Shown in pieces: positions 10,701-19,718 of a stretch of DNA of 47,423 nucleotides; position 1 is the stretch's first letter, and each line of letters starts with the position of its first letter. The notes under the pieces were generated by a model. The model was given only the letters and a program-made list of their open reading frames with translations. It did no database searches and had not been told where the DNA came from. The translations under genes and the position numbers were made by a program. The DNA is from an uncultured Gammaproteobacteria bacterium (GTDB lineage: Bacteria > Pseudomonadota > Gammaproteobacteria > Arenicellales > JAANXG01), in assembly GCA_947259875.1 (NCBI GenBank), contig CAMYNX010000137.1, positions 1 to 47,423 of the forward strand. The letters are read 5' to 3'.

Positions 10701-10740
10701 CCCGTATGTTGCGCCTTGGTGCAATATACGGGTTAACCAT
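10693..10740. repeat. Palindromic copy of the dispersed repeat between mutS and the PilZ-like gene
   Basis: Bases 10693-10712 pair with 10721-10740 to give a 20-base-pair stem with a single G-T pair and an 8-base loop (GCCTTGGT). The outer arms ATGGTTAACCCGTAT and ATACGGGTTAACCAT are exact complements. The minus-strand repeat (10712-10735) thus has an inverted partner on the other side. The mutS TAA is part of the left arm. Neither side is followed by a T-run, so it looks like a REP-like element rather than a classic terminator, although it lies between converging genes. Confidence 0.9.
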
Positions 10741-10750
10741 CCACGCGGAA

Positions 10751-12457
10751 TCAGTCGCGCGGTGGTGCGGCAAGCAATAGTTGAGCGAAAGAAGCGGTGC
10801 GTTCCATGAGACGCAGTGGAGTGACAGCGCGGGGCTCACCATCCACATCGATAACAAAGAGCTTTTCTCCAGGTTGATTTATGCCGCGAGATACAATCAG
10901 GGATGTTGGCGATTTAAGAGCCCGGTTGCCCGGCAATAACAAACCCTCAAAGTAAACGGGTGGAGATTCCCGTTTAATCGCGACTGCTCTAGCCTCGGGT
11001 CCCAGCATTTCGATTCCCAAATCCATGGACTCATCACTTAGACAGCGCAGCCACCGGACGACACCCACACGCCACTTCTTAACAATCGGCTCCTGGGCGG
11101 CAACAACGTCCCCAACACGAACCTGCAGAGACGAAGGTTTGGTCGCGTGCAAACACATGCCGGATGCGCTTTGGTTTTTAGTGCGGCAGGTATGGATCTG
11201 ATACACGGCGCGGCTTTGCCATGAGTTGGACTCTGCATGATCTACTCCGGCCTCGTCTGGCGGCACCCCGAGATTGGGCTCACCCAAATCGACATATCGG
11301 TCGACATCGCCATTAGATGGCGATCCAGTAGTATCGGGTTGCTCGTCAGGTTCAGGGTCGCGAGCTTCGGGACCAACTGCAAGCCGCTTTTCTCCGTTCA
11401 TAAAGTAGTGGATGGAACTAACACCACAACAAATTGATATCTGCTCGTCCTTTTCTATTCGTATTGATCGTCTTTTGGTTTTTACACCAGTCAATAAACG
11501 TCCCGCTCGTCGCAGCAGGTCCACATCGCTCGCATCAATCCCGGTCTTCACAATAGAACTTGACAGTGTGCCCAATGCTAAATCGCGTTTTAAGTTTCGC
11601 AGCACACTATGAACTTCTCGCAACACATCCAGCGCATTCAGTAACCGTAGATGATCAGTCGCCTCCACATGTTGTGTCTTGATCAACGGAATGGGTGGTG
11701 AATCCGAATTCACGCTGATGATGAATCGGCCAGTATGATCTTTCTTGCCAACATCGGGACCGATTTGGGCACTGCTCTGCCAATGAAGGAAAAGCTTATA
11801 CAATTTTATACATTCATCTTGTAGCAACCCATAGGGATGGCATGCACCAAGCAATACAATTTGTTGATAACTGTCGGTAATCGTGCACAGCCCATCCAGC
11901 GAGTTGGAGTCAGGCGCAGCGACGGGAAAATTCAGCAGCCGATGATTTTCTGCATAGAGATAGATGTGATGTAGTTCCTTCCATATGCCTGCTGGGCAGT
12001 TAGCATAGGTCTGATAGGCGTTGACTAACACCTGCCCCAAAAAGTGGGTTGCCCTCTGTAATGCCAGCACCAGGTCCGACTTATTCGTCTTGCCTTTATC
12101 GGTGATGTCATTGGCAACGATCTTATAACCATTGGCCATCTCGCTGAGCAGCTTTGCCACCAGCGAATACAGTTCAAGATTTCGTCCTGAGAGTGGATAG
12201 GAGACAGTGGTGAAACCCTGCCGCAGCACATCCACCGCGGCGATCACCGGCTCCCGGTACAGCTCCATAATGCTAAGACGGTTTTCCGCGTCCAGCGACG
12301 TCCGATTTTGGCCGAACAGCGCCTGCAAAAGTCGCTCGGCACTGTCGCGCGCGCTGGCTCTGGGCAAAGACGCCAGCCAATGCTCAACTCGGCGTGGACG
12401 AACTTCAGCGGCTAAAGGTCTTCTTGCTCGTATTTTCGGTACCGAAACCGCAAGCAC
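10751..12457 (-). CDS. Large protein with C-terminal PilZ-like domain, function unknown
   Basis: I do not recognise a named family for this 568-residue protein. The first ~330 residues look alpha-helical and soluble, with no signal peptide or membrane segment. An acidic, proline-rich linker (EARDPEPDEQPDTTGSP) follows. The C-terminal ~130 residues resemble a PilZ fold, with NQSASG matching the N/DxSxxG motif and VVRWLRCLSDESMDLGIEML resembling the later beta strands. If that domain is real, cyclic di-GMP binding is possible but not shown, because the upstream RxxxR motif is not clear. The gene converges on mutS, and only the palindromic repeat separates them. Confidence 0.7.
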   Translation of the reverse strand: MLAVSVPKIRARRPLAAEVRPRRVEHWLASLPRASARDSAERLLQALFGQNRTSLDAENRLSIMELYREPVIAAVDVLRQGFTTVSYPLSGRNLELYSLVAKLLSEMANGYKIVANDITDKGKTNKSDLVLALQRATHFLGQVLVNAYQTYANCPAGIWKELHHIYLYAENHRLLNFPVAAPDSNSLDGLCTITDSYQQIVLLGACHPYGLLQDECIKLYKLFLHWQSSAQIGPDVGKKDHTGRFIISVNSDSPPIPLIKTQHVEATDHLRLLNALDVLREVHSVLRNLKRDLALGTLSSSIVKTGIDASDVDLLRRAGRLLTGVKTKRRSIRIEKDEQISICCGVSSIHYFMNGEKRLAVGPEARDPEPDEQPDTTGSPSNGDVDRYVDLGEPNLGVPPDEAGVDHAESNSWQSRAVYQIHTCRTKNQSASGMCLHATKPSSLQVRVGDVVAAQEPIVKKWRVGVVRWLRCLSDESMDLGIEMLGPEARAVAIKRESPPVYFEGLLLPGNRALKSPTSLIVSRGINQPGEKLFVIDVDGEPRAVTPLRLMERTASFAQLLLAAPPRD

Positions 12458-12655
12458 TGTGGATGTTTTTCGCCTATCCAGGAGATACTTTCAATAACTG
12501 AGCATAGCAGAAGTTCATGGGTAGTCGACCGCTCAACCACGCAAAAATGCAGTCTGTTACGGTATATTAGCGTTTACCCATTGGACCCAAAACCGTAAAA
12601 TACCGCGGCTTTAGCCGGTCGCTTCTGTAGAAATACGCATCCTTGGAGTCACACT

Positions 12656-12944
12656 ATGACCTACTTGGTCACAGAATCCTGTATAAAATGCAAGTACACT
12701 GATTGTGTGGAAGTCTGTCCGGTCGACTGCTTTCATGTGCATCGACTGTAGTCTGTGCGAACCGGAGTGCCCAGTGGACGCCATCTACGCCGAGGATGAC
12801 GTTCCCCAAGGACAAGAACAATTTCTGGAATTGAATGCCGAGCTGTCCAAGGAGTGGCCGGTGTTGACGGAAAAGAAGCCGGGCCCCCCAGATGCCGCAG
12901 ATTGGGAAACCGTTTCCGAAAAACTGCAGTATCTTGAGCGCTAA
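12656..12944 (+). pseudogene. fdxA: 7Fe ferredoxin FdxA, broken by an internal ~35-base loss
   Basis: Two reading frames together spell an FdxA-type [3Fe-4S][4Fe-4S] ferredoxin. From ATG 12656 the first frame reads [20 protein letters not shown], then CPVDCF, and soon meets TAG at 12749. A second frame continues from about 12737 with [20 protein letters not shown] and the normal end LQYLER at 12944. Azotobacter ferredoxin I and its relatives have about 13 residues (YEGPNFLVI and DPDE type) between CF and CIDC. Here only four bases (CATG) remain, a net loss near 35 bases. All cluster cysteines survive in two frames. GGAG lies before the start, so the gene was intact recently or the assembly is wrong. 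Confidence 0.88.
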
Positions 12945-12968
12945 ACGCGAAACAGGCGGCGGTCCCGT

Positions 12969-12992
12969 CGCCTTGGTGCAATATGCGGGTTA
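12969..12992 (-). repeat. Dispersed 24-base repeat, copy 3 (overlaps yajQ stop)
   Basis: The minus strand reads TAACCCG followed by CATATTGCACCAAGGCG, differing from copies 1 and 2 by one or two bases. TAA is the yajQ stop codon. There is no inverted partner like that at mutS, but a weak seven-pair stem (GGCGGCG with CGTCGCC) overlaps its outer end. Confidence 0.8.
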
Positions 12993-13475
12993 GTCCCGTA
13001 AATTTACATATTGCATTGGCAGCTCAAGCTGCGCATCCCGCAACATAGCGATCACTGCCTGAAGATCATCACGTTTTTTACCCGACACTCGCACTTGCTG
13101 CCCCTGGATCGCTGCCTGCACCTTGAGTTTTCTTTGCTTGATCATCTTAACGATCTTTCTTGCTGATTCCGCGTCGATACCATGGCGAATTAAGATTTCT
13201 TGCTTTGCCTTTCCGCTCGCAGTGGATTGCATCTCATTTTCGACCAGACAATCGAGATCGACGTTGCGTTTTGCCATCCTGGCATACAAGATGTCCCGAG
13301 CTTGACCGAGTTTATATTCGTCATCCGCATACACGGTCAGGCGTTCCTGGTCTTGTTCCACGCGGGCGTCAGTGCCCTTGAAGTCATAGCGATTGGTGAT
13401 TTCACGGTTGGCCTGATCCACGGCATTCCGCACTTCTTGCCAATCAACCTCGGACACCACATCAAATGACGGCAT
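12990..13475 (-). CDS. yajQ: YajQ family nucleotide-binding protein
   Basis: The 161-residue protein starts MPSFDVVSEVDWQEVRNAVDQ and ends MQYVNLRD, both typical of YajQ (UPF0234). Members bind cyclic di-GMP or other nucleotides in some species. The frame is open to 13553, but that stretch has no similarity and the ATG at 13475 is the family start. It converges on the broken fdxA, and its TAA stop is the end of the dispersed repeat. Confidence 0.93.
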   Translation of the reverse strand: MPSFDVVSEVDWQEVRNAVDQANREITNRYDFKGTDARVEQDQERLTVYADDEYKLGQARDILYARMAKRNVDLDCLVENEMQSTASGKAKQEILIRHGIDAESARKIVKMIKQRKLKVQAAIQGQQVRVSGKKRDDLQAVIAMLRDAQLELPMQYVNLRD

Positions 13476-13716
13476 CGATTTAACTCCACCCATTGCCAAT
13501 GAACTACCGCGATGATACCAGCGTCCGCGGTTGGTCCATAGCGTGCCAAGCACCGCGCTACAGGGCTATCGTGGACCGGACCGCCGCTTCCGTCTAAGCT
13601 TACACGCCATGTAATCATCCAACTGTCTACGAGTATTGCGTTTTTCTGATTACACTTATTGTTAAAACCAACTACAATAATAGTCGTAATATCAAGGACT
13701 TTGGGTCTTATTCGTG

Positions 13717-14343
13717 ATGCGATTCCTGCTCTGGTCAACAAACTTGGCGGCTGTCATCGGCATGTCTTTGTTTTACATGGGCATCGCCTGCGCGGCAAAG
13801 ATCTATGTCTATGAACGCAGTGATGGCTCGCGATTAATCACCGACCATCGACACATGGAAGCGGGTTATCGACTGATCAAGAGTTACGGTGTCGATGATG
13901 ACGGTTGGGCGGCCATTCGTCCCCAACGGTCGCGCCGACTACGGCCGATTCCCTCGCGCTTCGATCCCTTGATCCGGAATACCGCGTCACGATTCGGCGT
14001 CGATGCCGCACTCGTCAAAGCAGTGGTACATGTTGAGTCGGGATTTAATCCTTATGCCGTTTCTGTCAAAGGTGCGTCGGGATTGATGCAATTGATGCCA
14101 CAAACCGCCAGCAGGTATGGCGTGCAGAGCCTCTTCGATCCGCGCCAAAACATCACCGGTGGGGTACGGTACTTACGCGATCTGCTCAGTGAGTTTTCGG
14201 GTAACACGCGATTGGCACTGGCTGGCTACAACGCCGGCGAAAACGCAGTGATAAGATACAACGGCGTCCCGCCATATCCGGAAACCAGAGGCTATGTGGC
14301 CCTGGTGATGTCGCTGTATCAGCGTTACCAAGTGCGTCGCTAA
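13717..14343 (+). CDS. Periplasmic lytic transglycosylase (SLT domain)
   Basis: The protein has about 208 residues. A signal-like segment (FLLWSTNLAAVIGMSLFYMGIACA) is followed by a short DUF4124-like strand region (KIYVYERSDGSRLITDH). The SLT family 1 domain comes next, with catalytic Glu in VVHVESGFNPYAVS, then GASGLMQLMPQTASRYGV and LAGYNAGENAV. It should cleave the MurNAc-GlcNAc bond of peptidoglycan. A GTG at 13714 lies directly before the ATG used. It ends seven bases from the convergent pgpA. Confidence 0.92.
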   Translation: MRFLLWSTNLAAVIGMSLFYMGIACAAKIYVYERSDGSRLITDHRHMEAGYRLIKSYGVDDDGWAAIRPQRSRRLRPIPSRFDPLIRNTASRFGVDAALVKAVVHVESGFNPYAVSVKGASGLMQLMPQTASRYGVQSLFDPRQNITGGVRYLRDLLSEFSGNTRLALAGYNAGENAVIRYNGVPPYPETRGYVALVMSLYQRYQVRR

Positions 14344-14350
14344 TTGGACA

Positions 14351-14830
14351 TTACCAACCCAGAGCAAATGCCAGATGTAACACCGCTACGGTGTAAAGTC
14401 CGGCCATAACGTCGTCGATCATCACTCCAAATCCGCCCGTGGCATGGCGATCCAACCAACCGATGGGCCAAGGCTTGAGAATGTCAAACGCCCGGAACAG
14501 CACGAACCCTACAACGATCGTCGGCCATGTGATCGGCGACCCAATCATACCAATCATGTAACCAACCACCTCATCCCACACGATGACCGGGTGATCATGC
14601 ACTCCAAGATATCGCGTGGTCTCGTGACATACCCAGACACCCAGTATAAAAAAACCCGTGATTAGTATTAGATAACCCCACAGCGGCAGTGTCGCCGCCA
14701 GCAACACCACGGGTATGGCCACCAAGGTGCCAGCAGTGCCGGGTGCGCGCGGTACCAGTCCGCTGCCAAAACCGATAGCGACCAACCGCACCGGATGTTT
14801 CAAAAGTCCGCGCGCGTCTATCTCGGGCAT
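14351..14830 (-). CDS. pgpA: Phosphatidylglycerophosphatase A
   Basis: This is a 159-residue membrane protein with PgpA motifs GFGSGLVPRAPGTAGTL, DHPVIVWDEVVGY and GVMIDDVMAGLY, and several hydrophobic helices. It removes phosphate from phosphatidylglycerophosphate to give phosphatidylglycerol. It is the last gene of the ribD-ribE-ribBA-ribH-nusB-thiL-pgpA block. Confidence 0.95.
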   Translation of the reverse strand: MPEIDARGLLKHPVRLVAIGFGSGLVPRAPGTAGTLVAIPVVLLAATLPLWGYLILITGFFILGVWVCHETTRYLGVHDHPVIVWDEVVGYMIGMIGSPITWPTIVVGFVLFRAFDILKPWPIGWLDRHATGGFGVMIDDVMAGLYTVAVLHLAFALGW

Positions 14831-14836
14831 ATAATT

Positions 14837-15796
14837 TTAAGAACGAAAATGCGCATAACCCGCCGTTTTGGGCGCATACCCGTGACCGTCTCGATCTACA
14901 AAGATGATCTTGCGGTCTGCGGTGATGGTGCCGACACGGGTAACTGCCACATCGAGCTGCCCGGCGATAGACGTGATCTCGGGGTGATGACCGGGTGCCG
15001 CAGTGAAACATAACTCGTAGTCGTCACCGGCACTCAGCGCCGCCTCCCAACCGATTTCGTCAAAGTGCGCCTGGTAGGGCTTTGACAACGGCAGGTGCGC
15101 TAGCGACACCTCCGCGCCCACCTCACTGCGAGTCACGAGGTGTCCTAGATCAGCGGCTAATCCGTCCGATATGTCAATCGCCGCACTGGCCAGTGATCGA
15201 AGCCGCTCGCCCATTTCCACGCGGGGATCAGGATAATCAAGGGCCTGTTGCACCGCCGTAGCTTGGTCCGGGGGTAAATCAATCTCACCATTGATATGCA
15301 TCAAGGCCAGCCCGGCGTCGCCCAATCGACCGGTAACATAGATATAGTCACCCGGTCCTGCCCCCCTTCGCTGCAGGGCCGTCCCCTGGGGTACCCATCC
15401 ACTGAGTTGCACCATGACCGTTAACGGACCTTGCGCGGTATCACCGCCCACGAGATCGACTTCGTAGCGTTTCGCCAAAGCGAAAAAGCCGGCGCAGAAA
15501 CGCTCCAGCCACAATCCATCGACCTCGGGTATCACCAGACCCAGCGTCGCCCACGCCGGGGTCGCTCCCATTGCCGCCAGATCACTCAAATTGACCGCAA
15601 CAGCCTTATGGCCCACAGAGTGGGAATCCGCTGATTCATGGAAATGAACACCGGCAACCAACACATCGACGGTGCTTACCAGCTCATATCCCGCGGGAAC
15701 GATCGTTAGCGCGGCATCATCCCCAATGCCCAACGACACATCCAGCCGTGTCACGGGCCGGTCAAAATATTTTTCGATTAGGGAGAATTCGTCCAA
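14837..15796 (-). CDS. thiL: Thiamine-monophosphate kinase
   Basis: The 319-residue enzyme phosphorylates thiamine monophosphate to thiamine pyrophosphate. It has the PurM-like ATP-binding fold with GIGDDAALT, the metal-binding aspartates in STVDVLVAGVHF and NLSDLAAMGATP, and the later signatures DLVGGDT, VTGRLGDA and DISDGLAADLGHL. It lies six bases from pgpA, in the usual nusB-thiL-pgpA order. Confidence 0.96.
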   Translation of the reverse strand: MDEFSLIEKYFDRPVTRLDVSLGIGDDAALTIVPAGYELVSTVDVLVAGVHFHESADSHSVGHKAVAVNLSDLAAMGATPAWATLGLVIPEVDGLWLERFCAGFFALAKRYEVDLVGGDTAQGPLTVMVQLSGWVPQGTALQRRGAGPGDYIYVTGRLGDAGLALMHINGEIDLPPDQATAVQQALDYPDPRVEMGERLRSLASAAIDISDGLAADLGHLVTRSEVGAEVSLAHLPLSKPYQAHFDEIGWEAALSAGDDYELCFTAAPGHHPEITSIAGQLDVAVTRVGTITADRKIIFVDRDGHGYAPKTAGYAHFRS

Positions 15797-15822
15797 ACGA
15801 CCGGCGGTTGCTGATATCCGCG

Positions 15823-16302
15823 TTAATCCTTAATTGCATTGTTTGGTTCGTTCAAGGCCTCCGTTGTTACCTCGGAGGGGTGTTGCATCCCGCTCGGCCG
15901 TAATCTTTGCGCTAATCGGTCGAGTACGCCATTGACGAATTTATAACCGTAATCAGCACCAAATGTCTTAGCCAGTTCTACGGCTTCATTGATAATGACT
16001 TTAGTGGGTACGTCGTGCTGATATTCCAATTCGTAAGCGCCGATTCGCAAGATGACACGCTCTACTGGATCGATACTATCGAATTCGCGGTCAAGACAAT
16101 GCTGCAGATTTGCCTGAATTTCCTGACGGTACAGCGGGACCTCGCAAATCAAGATATGAAAATAACCTTGATCGGTGCCTTCCAAGTCATGCTGCTGAAT
16201 GAAATGCGCTTCAATGTCACCAGGGTCTTGCTCGGTCAGGTCCCACTGGTAGAGCGCTTGTACCGCCGCCTGTCGTGCTGCGTGTCGGCTACCTCCTGCC
16301 AT
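15823..16302 (-). CDS. nusB: Transcription antitermination factor NusB
   Basis: The 159-residue all-helical protein opens with SRHAARQAAVQALYQWDLTE and ends its conserved region with KTFGADYGYKFVNGVLD, both diagnostic of NusB. It joins NusE (S10) on boxA RNA to prevent termination in rRNA operons. It lies directly after ribH, as in most gammaproteobacteria. Confidence 0.96.
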   Translation of the reverse strand: MAGGSRHAARQAAVQALYQWDLTEQDPGDIEAHFIQQHDLEGTDQGYFHILICEVPLYRQEIQANLQHCLDREFDSIDPVERVILRIGAYELEYQHDVPTKVIINEAVELAKTFGADYGYKFVNGVLDRLAQRLRPSGMQHPSEVTTEALNEPNNAIKD

Positions 16303-16338
16303 TTTCCTCCACCCGCGTCCGATACTCGTTGACGATAT

Positions 16339-16815
16339 CTACTCCCGAAGTCGTTTCAAGACGTTCACCATCTCCAAAGCTGCGGTTGCCGCATCCGCGC
16401 CTTTGTTCCCTGCTTTAGTTCCGGCGCGTTCAACCGCTTGTTCAACAGTATCGACGGTTAACACACCAAAACCAATCGGAATATCACACTCCATACTCAC
16501 TTGCGCTATCCCTCTCGCGCACCCCCCAGCAACATAATCGAAGTGTGGTGTTGCGCCGCGAATGATCGCGCCCAAAGCAACCAACGCATCGAAATTATTT
16601 GATTTGGCCAGAGTTTTTGCCGCCAGCGGAATCTCGTAGGCGCCGGGCACGCGCACTATGTGCATGTTAGCACGATCCACTCCGTGGCGTTGCAGCGTAT
16701 CGACCGCCGCATCCAACAACCGTTCGCTGATGAAGCTGTTAAACCGGCTGACTACTAAGGCGAAACGCGCATTGCGCGCAATCAATTCTCCCTCGGTTTG
16801 CTTGATATCTTTCAT
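16339..16815 (-). CDS. ribH: 6,7-dimethyl-8-ribityllumazine synthase
   Basis: The 158-residue enzyme condenses the pyrimidine with 3,4-dihydroxybutanone 4-phosphate to form lumazine. The active-site segments are [32 protein letters not shown] and [17 protein letters not shown] (with the catalytic His). It is complete and lies 16 bases after ribBA. Confidence 0.96.
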   Translation of the reverse strand: MKDIKQTEGELIARNARFALVVSRFNSFISERLLDAAVDTLQRHGVDRANMHIVRVPGAYEIPLAAKTLAKSNNFDALVALGAIIRGATPHFDYVAGGCARGIAQVSMECDIPIGFGVLTVDTVEQAVERAGTKAGNKGADAATAALEMVNVLKRLRE

Positions 16816-16831
16816 TGTCGTTCTAACATGC

Positions 16832-17941
16832 TCAATTTGTTACATATTCCACGATTTCCAAATCGAATCCGGACAATGCGTGGACCCGCTTCGGGGCACC
16901 CAAGACACGCATCTTGCCGACCCCGAGGTCCGCGAGAATCTGGCTACCGACACCCAACATTCTGAGGTCTTCGCCGGATTCATGCCATGGAAATTCTATG
17001 TCTTTTCCTTCCATACTGGAATGGCGCAGGCGTTTCACGAGTTCCATGCCGGGTTCGTTATAACGCAAGATTACCAGTACCCCCGAACCTTCCTCCTGGA
17101 TACGGTGCAAAGCTGCCCTGATCGGCCACTTTATCGCTTGCCGCAGTTCGCGAAAAACATCAAACAACCCCGACTCGACGTGCACTCGCACCAACGTGGG
17201 ATGCTCATGTTTGATCTCGCCGTTTACCAACGCAATGTGTGTTTCATTTTCAATCATGTCATGGTATGCGATGATCCGGAATTCACCGTCGCCGGTGGCA
17301 ATGTTGCTCTCCGCTATCCGTTTGACGGTCGGCTCATGCTTCATTCGATGCCGGATCAACGCGGCAACCGAACTGATTTTGATCGCGTGCCGCCGGCCGA
17401 ATTCGATCAGATCCGGCAACCGCGCCATAGTCCCGTCCGGCTTGAGGATCTCGCAGATTACACTCGCGGGCTCCAGCCCAGCCAGCCGCGCCAGATCAAC
17501 ACCAGCCTCGGTGTGGCCGGCACGGGTCAGCACGCCGCCGGGTTGCCCCATCACCGGGAAGATATGACCCGGTGTGGTGATGTCATTGGGTGTTGCGTCG
17601 AGCTTGACGGCGGACTGCACCGTGGCCGCGCGATCCGCCGCCGAGATTCCCGTGGTGACCCCGGTCGCCGCGTCGATCGACACAGTGAAATTGGTTGAAA
17701 AACGAGAGTTGTTGGCAGCGACCATCAACGACAGCCCAAGCTGCTTACACCGCTCTTCGGTCAGCGTCAGGCAGATCAGTCCACGCGCATGGCTAGCCAT
17801 GAAATTGATGATATCCGGTGTCACCTTCTCCGCGGCGATGAGCAGGTCACCTTCGTTCTCCCGTTCTTCATCGTCGGTCAATATCACCAGCTTGCCGCGA
17901 CGATAATCTTCTATGATCTCGTTGATATCGCTTAGTCCCAT
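16832..17941 (-). CDS. ribBA: 3,4-dihydroxybutanone 4-phosphate synthase with degenerate GTP cyclohydrolase II domain
   Basis: Residues 1-205 are a complete DHBP synthase: [18 protein letters not shown] with the acidic metal site, and [17 protein letters not shown]. Residues 206-369 align with GTP cyclohydrolase II, but the zinc site normally of the form SECLTGD...RCDC is replaced by [16 protein letters not shown] (255-270) and contains no cysteine. The GRGIG arginine motif is also lost. The second activity is therefore expected to be dead, as in the RibBX-type proteins of many proteobacteria. A separate ribA should exist elsewhere. Confidence 0.92.
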   Translation of the reverse strand: MGLSDINEIIEDYRRGKLVILTDDEERENEGDLLIAAEKVTPDIINFMASHARGLICLTLTEERCKQLGLSLMVAANNSRFSTNFTVSIDAATGVTTGISAADRAATVQSAVKLDATPNDITTPGHIFPVMGQPGGVLTRAGHTEAGVDLARLAGLEPASVICEILKPDGTMARLPDLIEFGRRHAIKISSVAALIRHRMKHEPTVKRIAESNIATGDGEFRIIAYHDMIENETHIALVNGEIKHEHPTLVRVHVESGLFDVFRELRQAIKWPIRAALHRIQEEGSGVLVILRYNEPGMELVKRLRHSSMEGKDIEFPWHESGEDLRMLGVGSQILADLGVGKMRVLGAPKRVHALSGFDLEIVEYVTN

Positions 17942-17949
17942 GAGTGCAT

Positions 17950-18618
17950 CTATTCTTGATCCTCGGTACCTACAAAGCCATGTTTGGCGAGCAATGCTTT
18001 ATCGAGCGTATTGTCGACCTGCGTATTTTCCACACTCATCAGACGCTCCACATATCGGGCGATCAAATCGATCTCGACATGCACCTTTTGGCCAACAGAA
18101 AATGCACCGAGTGTGGTTTCATGTAAAGTGTGCGGTACGATGTTCACATCAAATACGTGTCCTTCAACGGTATTCACCGTTAAACTTACGCCATCGATAC
18201 TTATCGATCCCTTTGCGGCGATAAAGCGTGATAGGGCAGCCATTACCCGAAATCGCATTTTCACCGAGCGTCCTACTTGTTTGCGCTCGATAAGCTCACC
18301 CAACCCGTCCACGTGGCCAGTTACGATGTGTCCGCCAAGTCGATCGGAGGACAACAGCGCCAACTCCAGGTTTACCTTGGCGCCTTTGCTAAGGCAAGCA
18401 AATGTCGAGCGCGATACGGTCTCCGCAGAGACATCAAAATGTAACTGATTGTCCGTTAACGACACTACCGTTAGACATGCGCCATTTACCGACACACTAT
18501 CTCCGATGTTGACAGCACCACGATCCAGCCCGCCGGGGTCGATAACCAGCTTGATGTCAGGGCCACGCCGATGCACCGCCTGGATCGTGCCAATGGTTTG
18601 TATGATACCCGTGAACAT
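17950..18618 (-). CDS. ribE: Riboflavin synthase alpha chain
   Basis: The 222-residue enzyme has two lumazine-binding repeats, each with a signature (VNGACLTVVSLTDNQLHFDV near residue 45 and IDGVSLTVNTVEGHVFDVN near 140), after the usual opening MFTGIIQTIGTI. It dismutates two lumazines to riboflavin. The upstream spacer to ribD is 31 bases, with no room for an FMN riboswitch. Confidence 0.96.
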   Translation of the reverse strand: MFTGIIQTIGTIQAVHRRGPDIKLVIDPGGLDRGAVNIGDSVSVNGACLTVVSLTDNQLHFDVSAETVSRSTFACLSKGAKVNLELALLSSDRLGGHIVTGHVDGLGELIERKQVGRSVKMRFRVMAALSRFIAAKGSISIDGVSLTVNTVEGHVFDVNIVPHTLHETTLGAFSVGQKVHVEIDLIARYVERLMSVENTQVDNTLDKALLAKHGFVGTEDQE

Positions 18619-18649
18619 GATGGTTAGCCCTAACTAATTGTTGTCAACA

Positions 18650-19718
18650 TCAAGGACACAAAATCAGTCGCAGATCAGGACCAACCCGGCGAACATCTCC
18701 AATCGTGAACTCGACCCGGTCGCTCAACCGCTCGATTTCCGGCAGCCGGAACATTCCCCGCGCCACATCACCCAAGATATGTGGGGCCAGATACAGAATC
18801 AACTCGTTAACCAGATCCCTGCTAACCAAACTCCCACTCAACGTGCGGCCCGCCTCGACAAGTAACTCGTTCACACTGCGCGCGGCGAGATCTTCCATCA
18901 TAGCACCAACATCGACTCGATCCTTCGGCCCCGGTAGATGCACCACATCGGCTCCTGTTTGCGTCAAGCGATCGGCCTGTGCACGATCCTCGATAGCAGT
19001 GTAGATCAACACCTCTCCCGGTTGTGTCATCACCCGGGCGTTGGCGTCCATGGTCAGATGACTGTCCACGATCACCCGCATCGGTTGCCGTTCAAAGCCT
19101 TCTAAGCGTACCGTGAGCGCCGGATCGTCTGCGCGTATGGTGCCAATACCCCTTGGCACGTAGCCGTTGTACATCAGCCCGCGCTGCTTCACTCGTAATC
19201 CATTTACTCTCTCCAGAGGCCATGGCAGTGCGGCCGTCCATACTGGCCGCCAGCTTGAGCATCACCCAGGGCCGCCGATGACGCATGCGGTGAACGAATC
19301 CACGATTCAATTGCTCCGCTTGCTCGCGCATGACGCCGACATCGACGTCTATCCGCGCATTACGCAACCTCGAAATCCCGCCGTTGGACACCTGGGGATT
19401 GGGATCTTCCATCGCCGTCACCACCCGTGCCACCCCGGCGTCGATGAGAGACGAAGTACAGGGCGGGGTACGTCCTTGGTGGCAACAAGGCTCGAGGTTT
19501 ACATATACGGTAGCACCGCGCGCGCGCGCTCCGGCTTGACGTAATGCCAGCACTTCCGCGTGGGGCTCACCCGCTCTCTTGTGCCAGGCCTCAGCGACGA
19601 TCTCACCGTCCTGAACCACGACGCATCCAACCCGCGGATTTGGATGCGTTGTGTATAAGCCGCTTTCCGCCAGGCGCAACGTCTGCGACATAAACCGGTA
19701 GTCGTCACTTTTTGTCAT
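18650..19718 (-). pseudogene. ribD: Bifunctional deaminase/reductase RibD, frame-broken
   Basis: The N-terminal deaminase is intact: HAEVLALRQAG and PCCHQGRTPPC carry the zinc ligands. The frame then enters the reductase domain (LKLAASMDGRTA, SKWITSEAARADVQRLRA) and shifts at 19151-19154. The reductase continues in another frame from GIGTIRADDPALTVRLEG to the normal end at 18650. Homologues have about seven residues (type RSSAILT) between LRA and GIGT. Only AAGG remains, a net loss near 17 bases. The start at 19718 (or the next ATG at 19715) overlaps nrdR by a few codons. RibD is needed for riboflavin synthesis, so either another copy exists or the break is an assembly error. Confidence 0.88.

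Noticed and set aside
12656-12944. Programmed frameshift in fdxA
   Set aside because: About 13 residues of the fold are missing, and a slip of one base would not restore them; no slippery sequence is present.
18619-19718. FMN riboswitch in the riboflavin operon
   Set aside because: Spacers upstream of ribE and ribD are too short, and no RFN-type conserved segments are seen.
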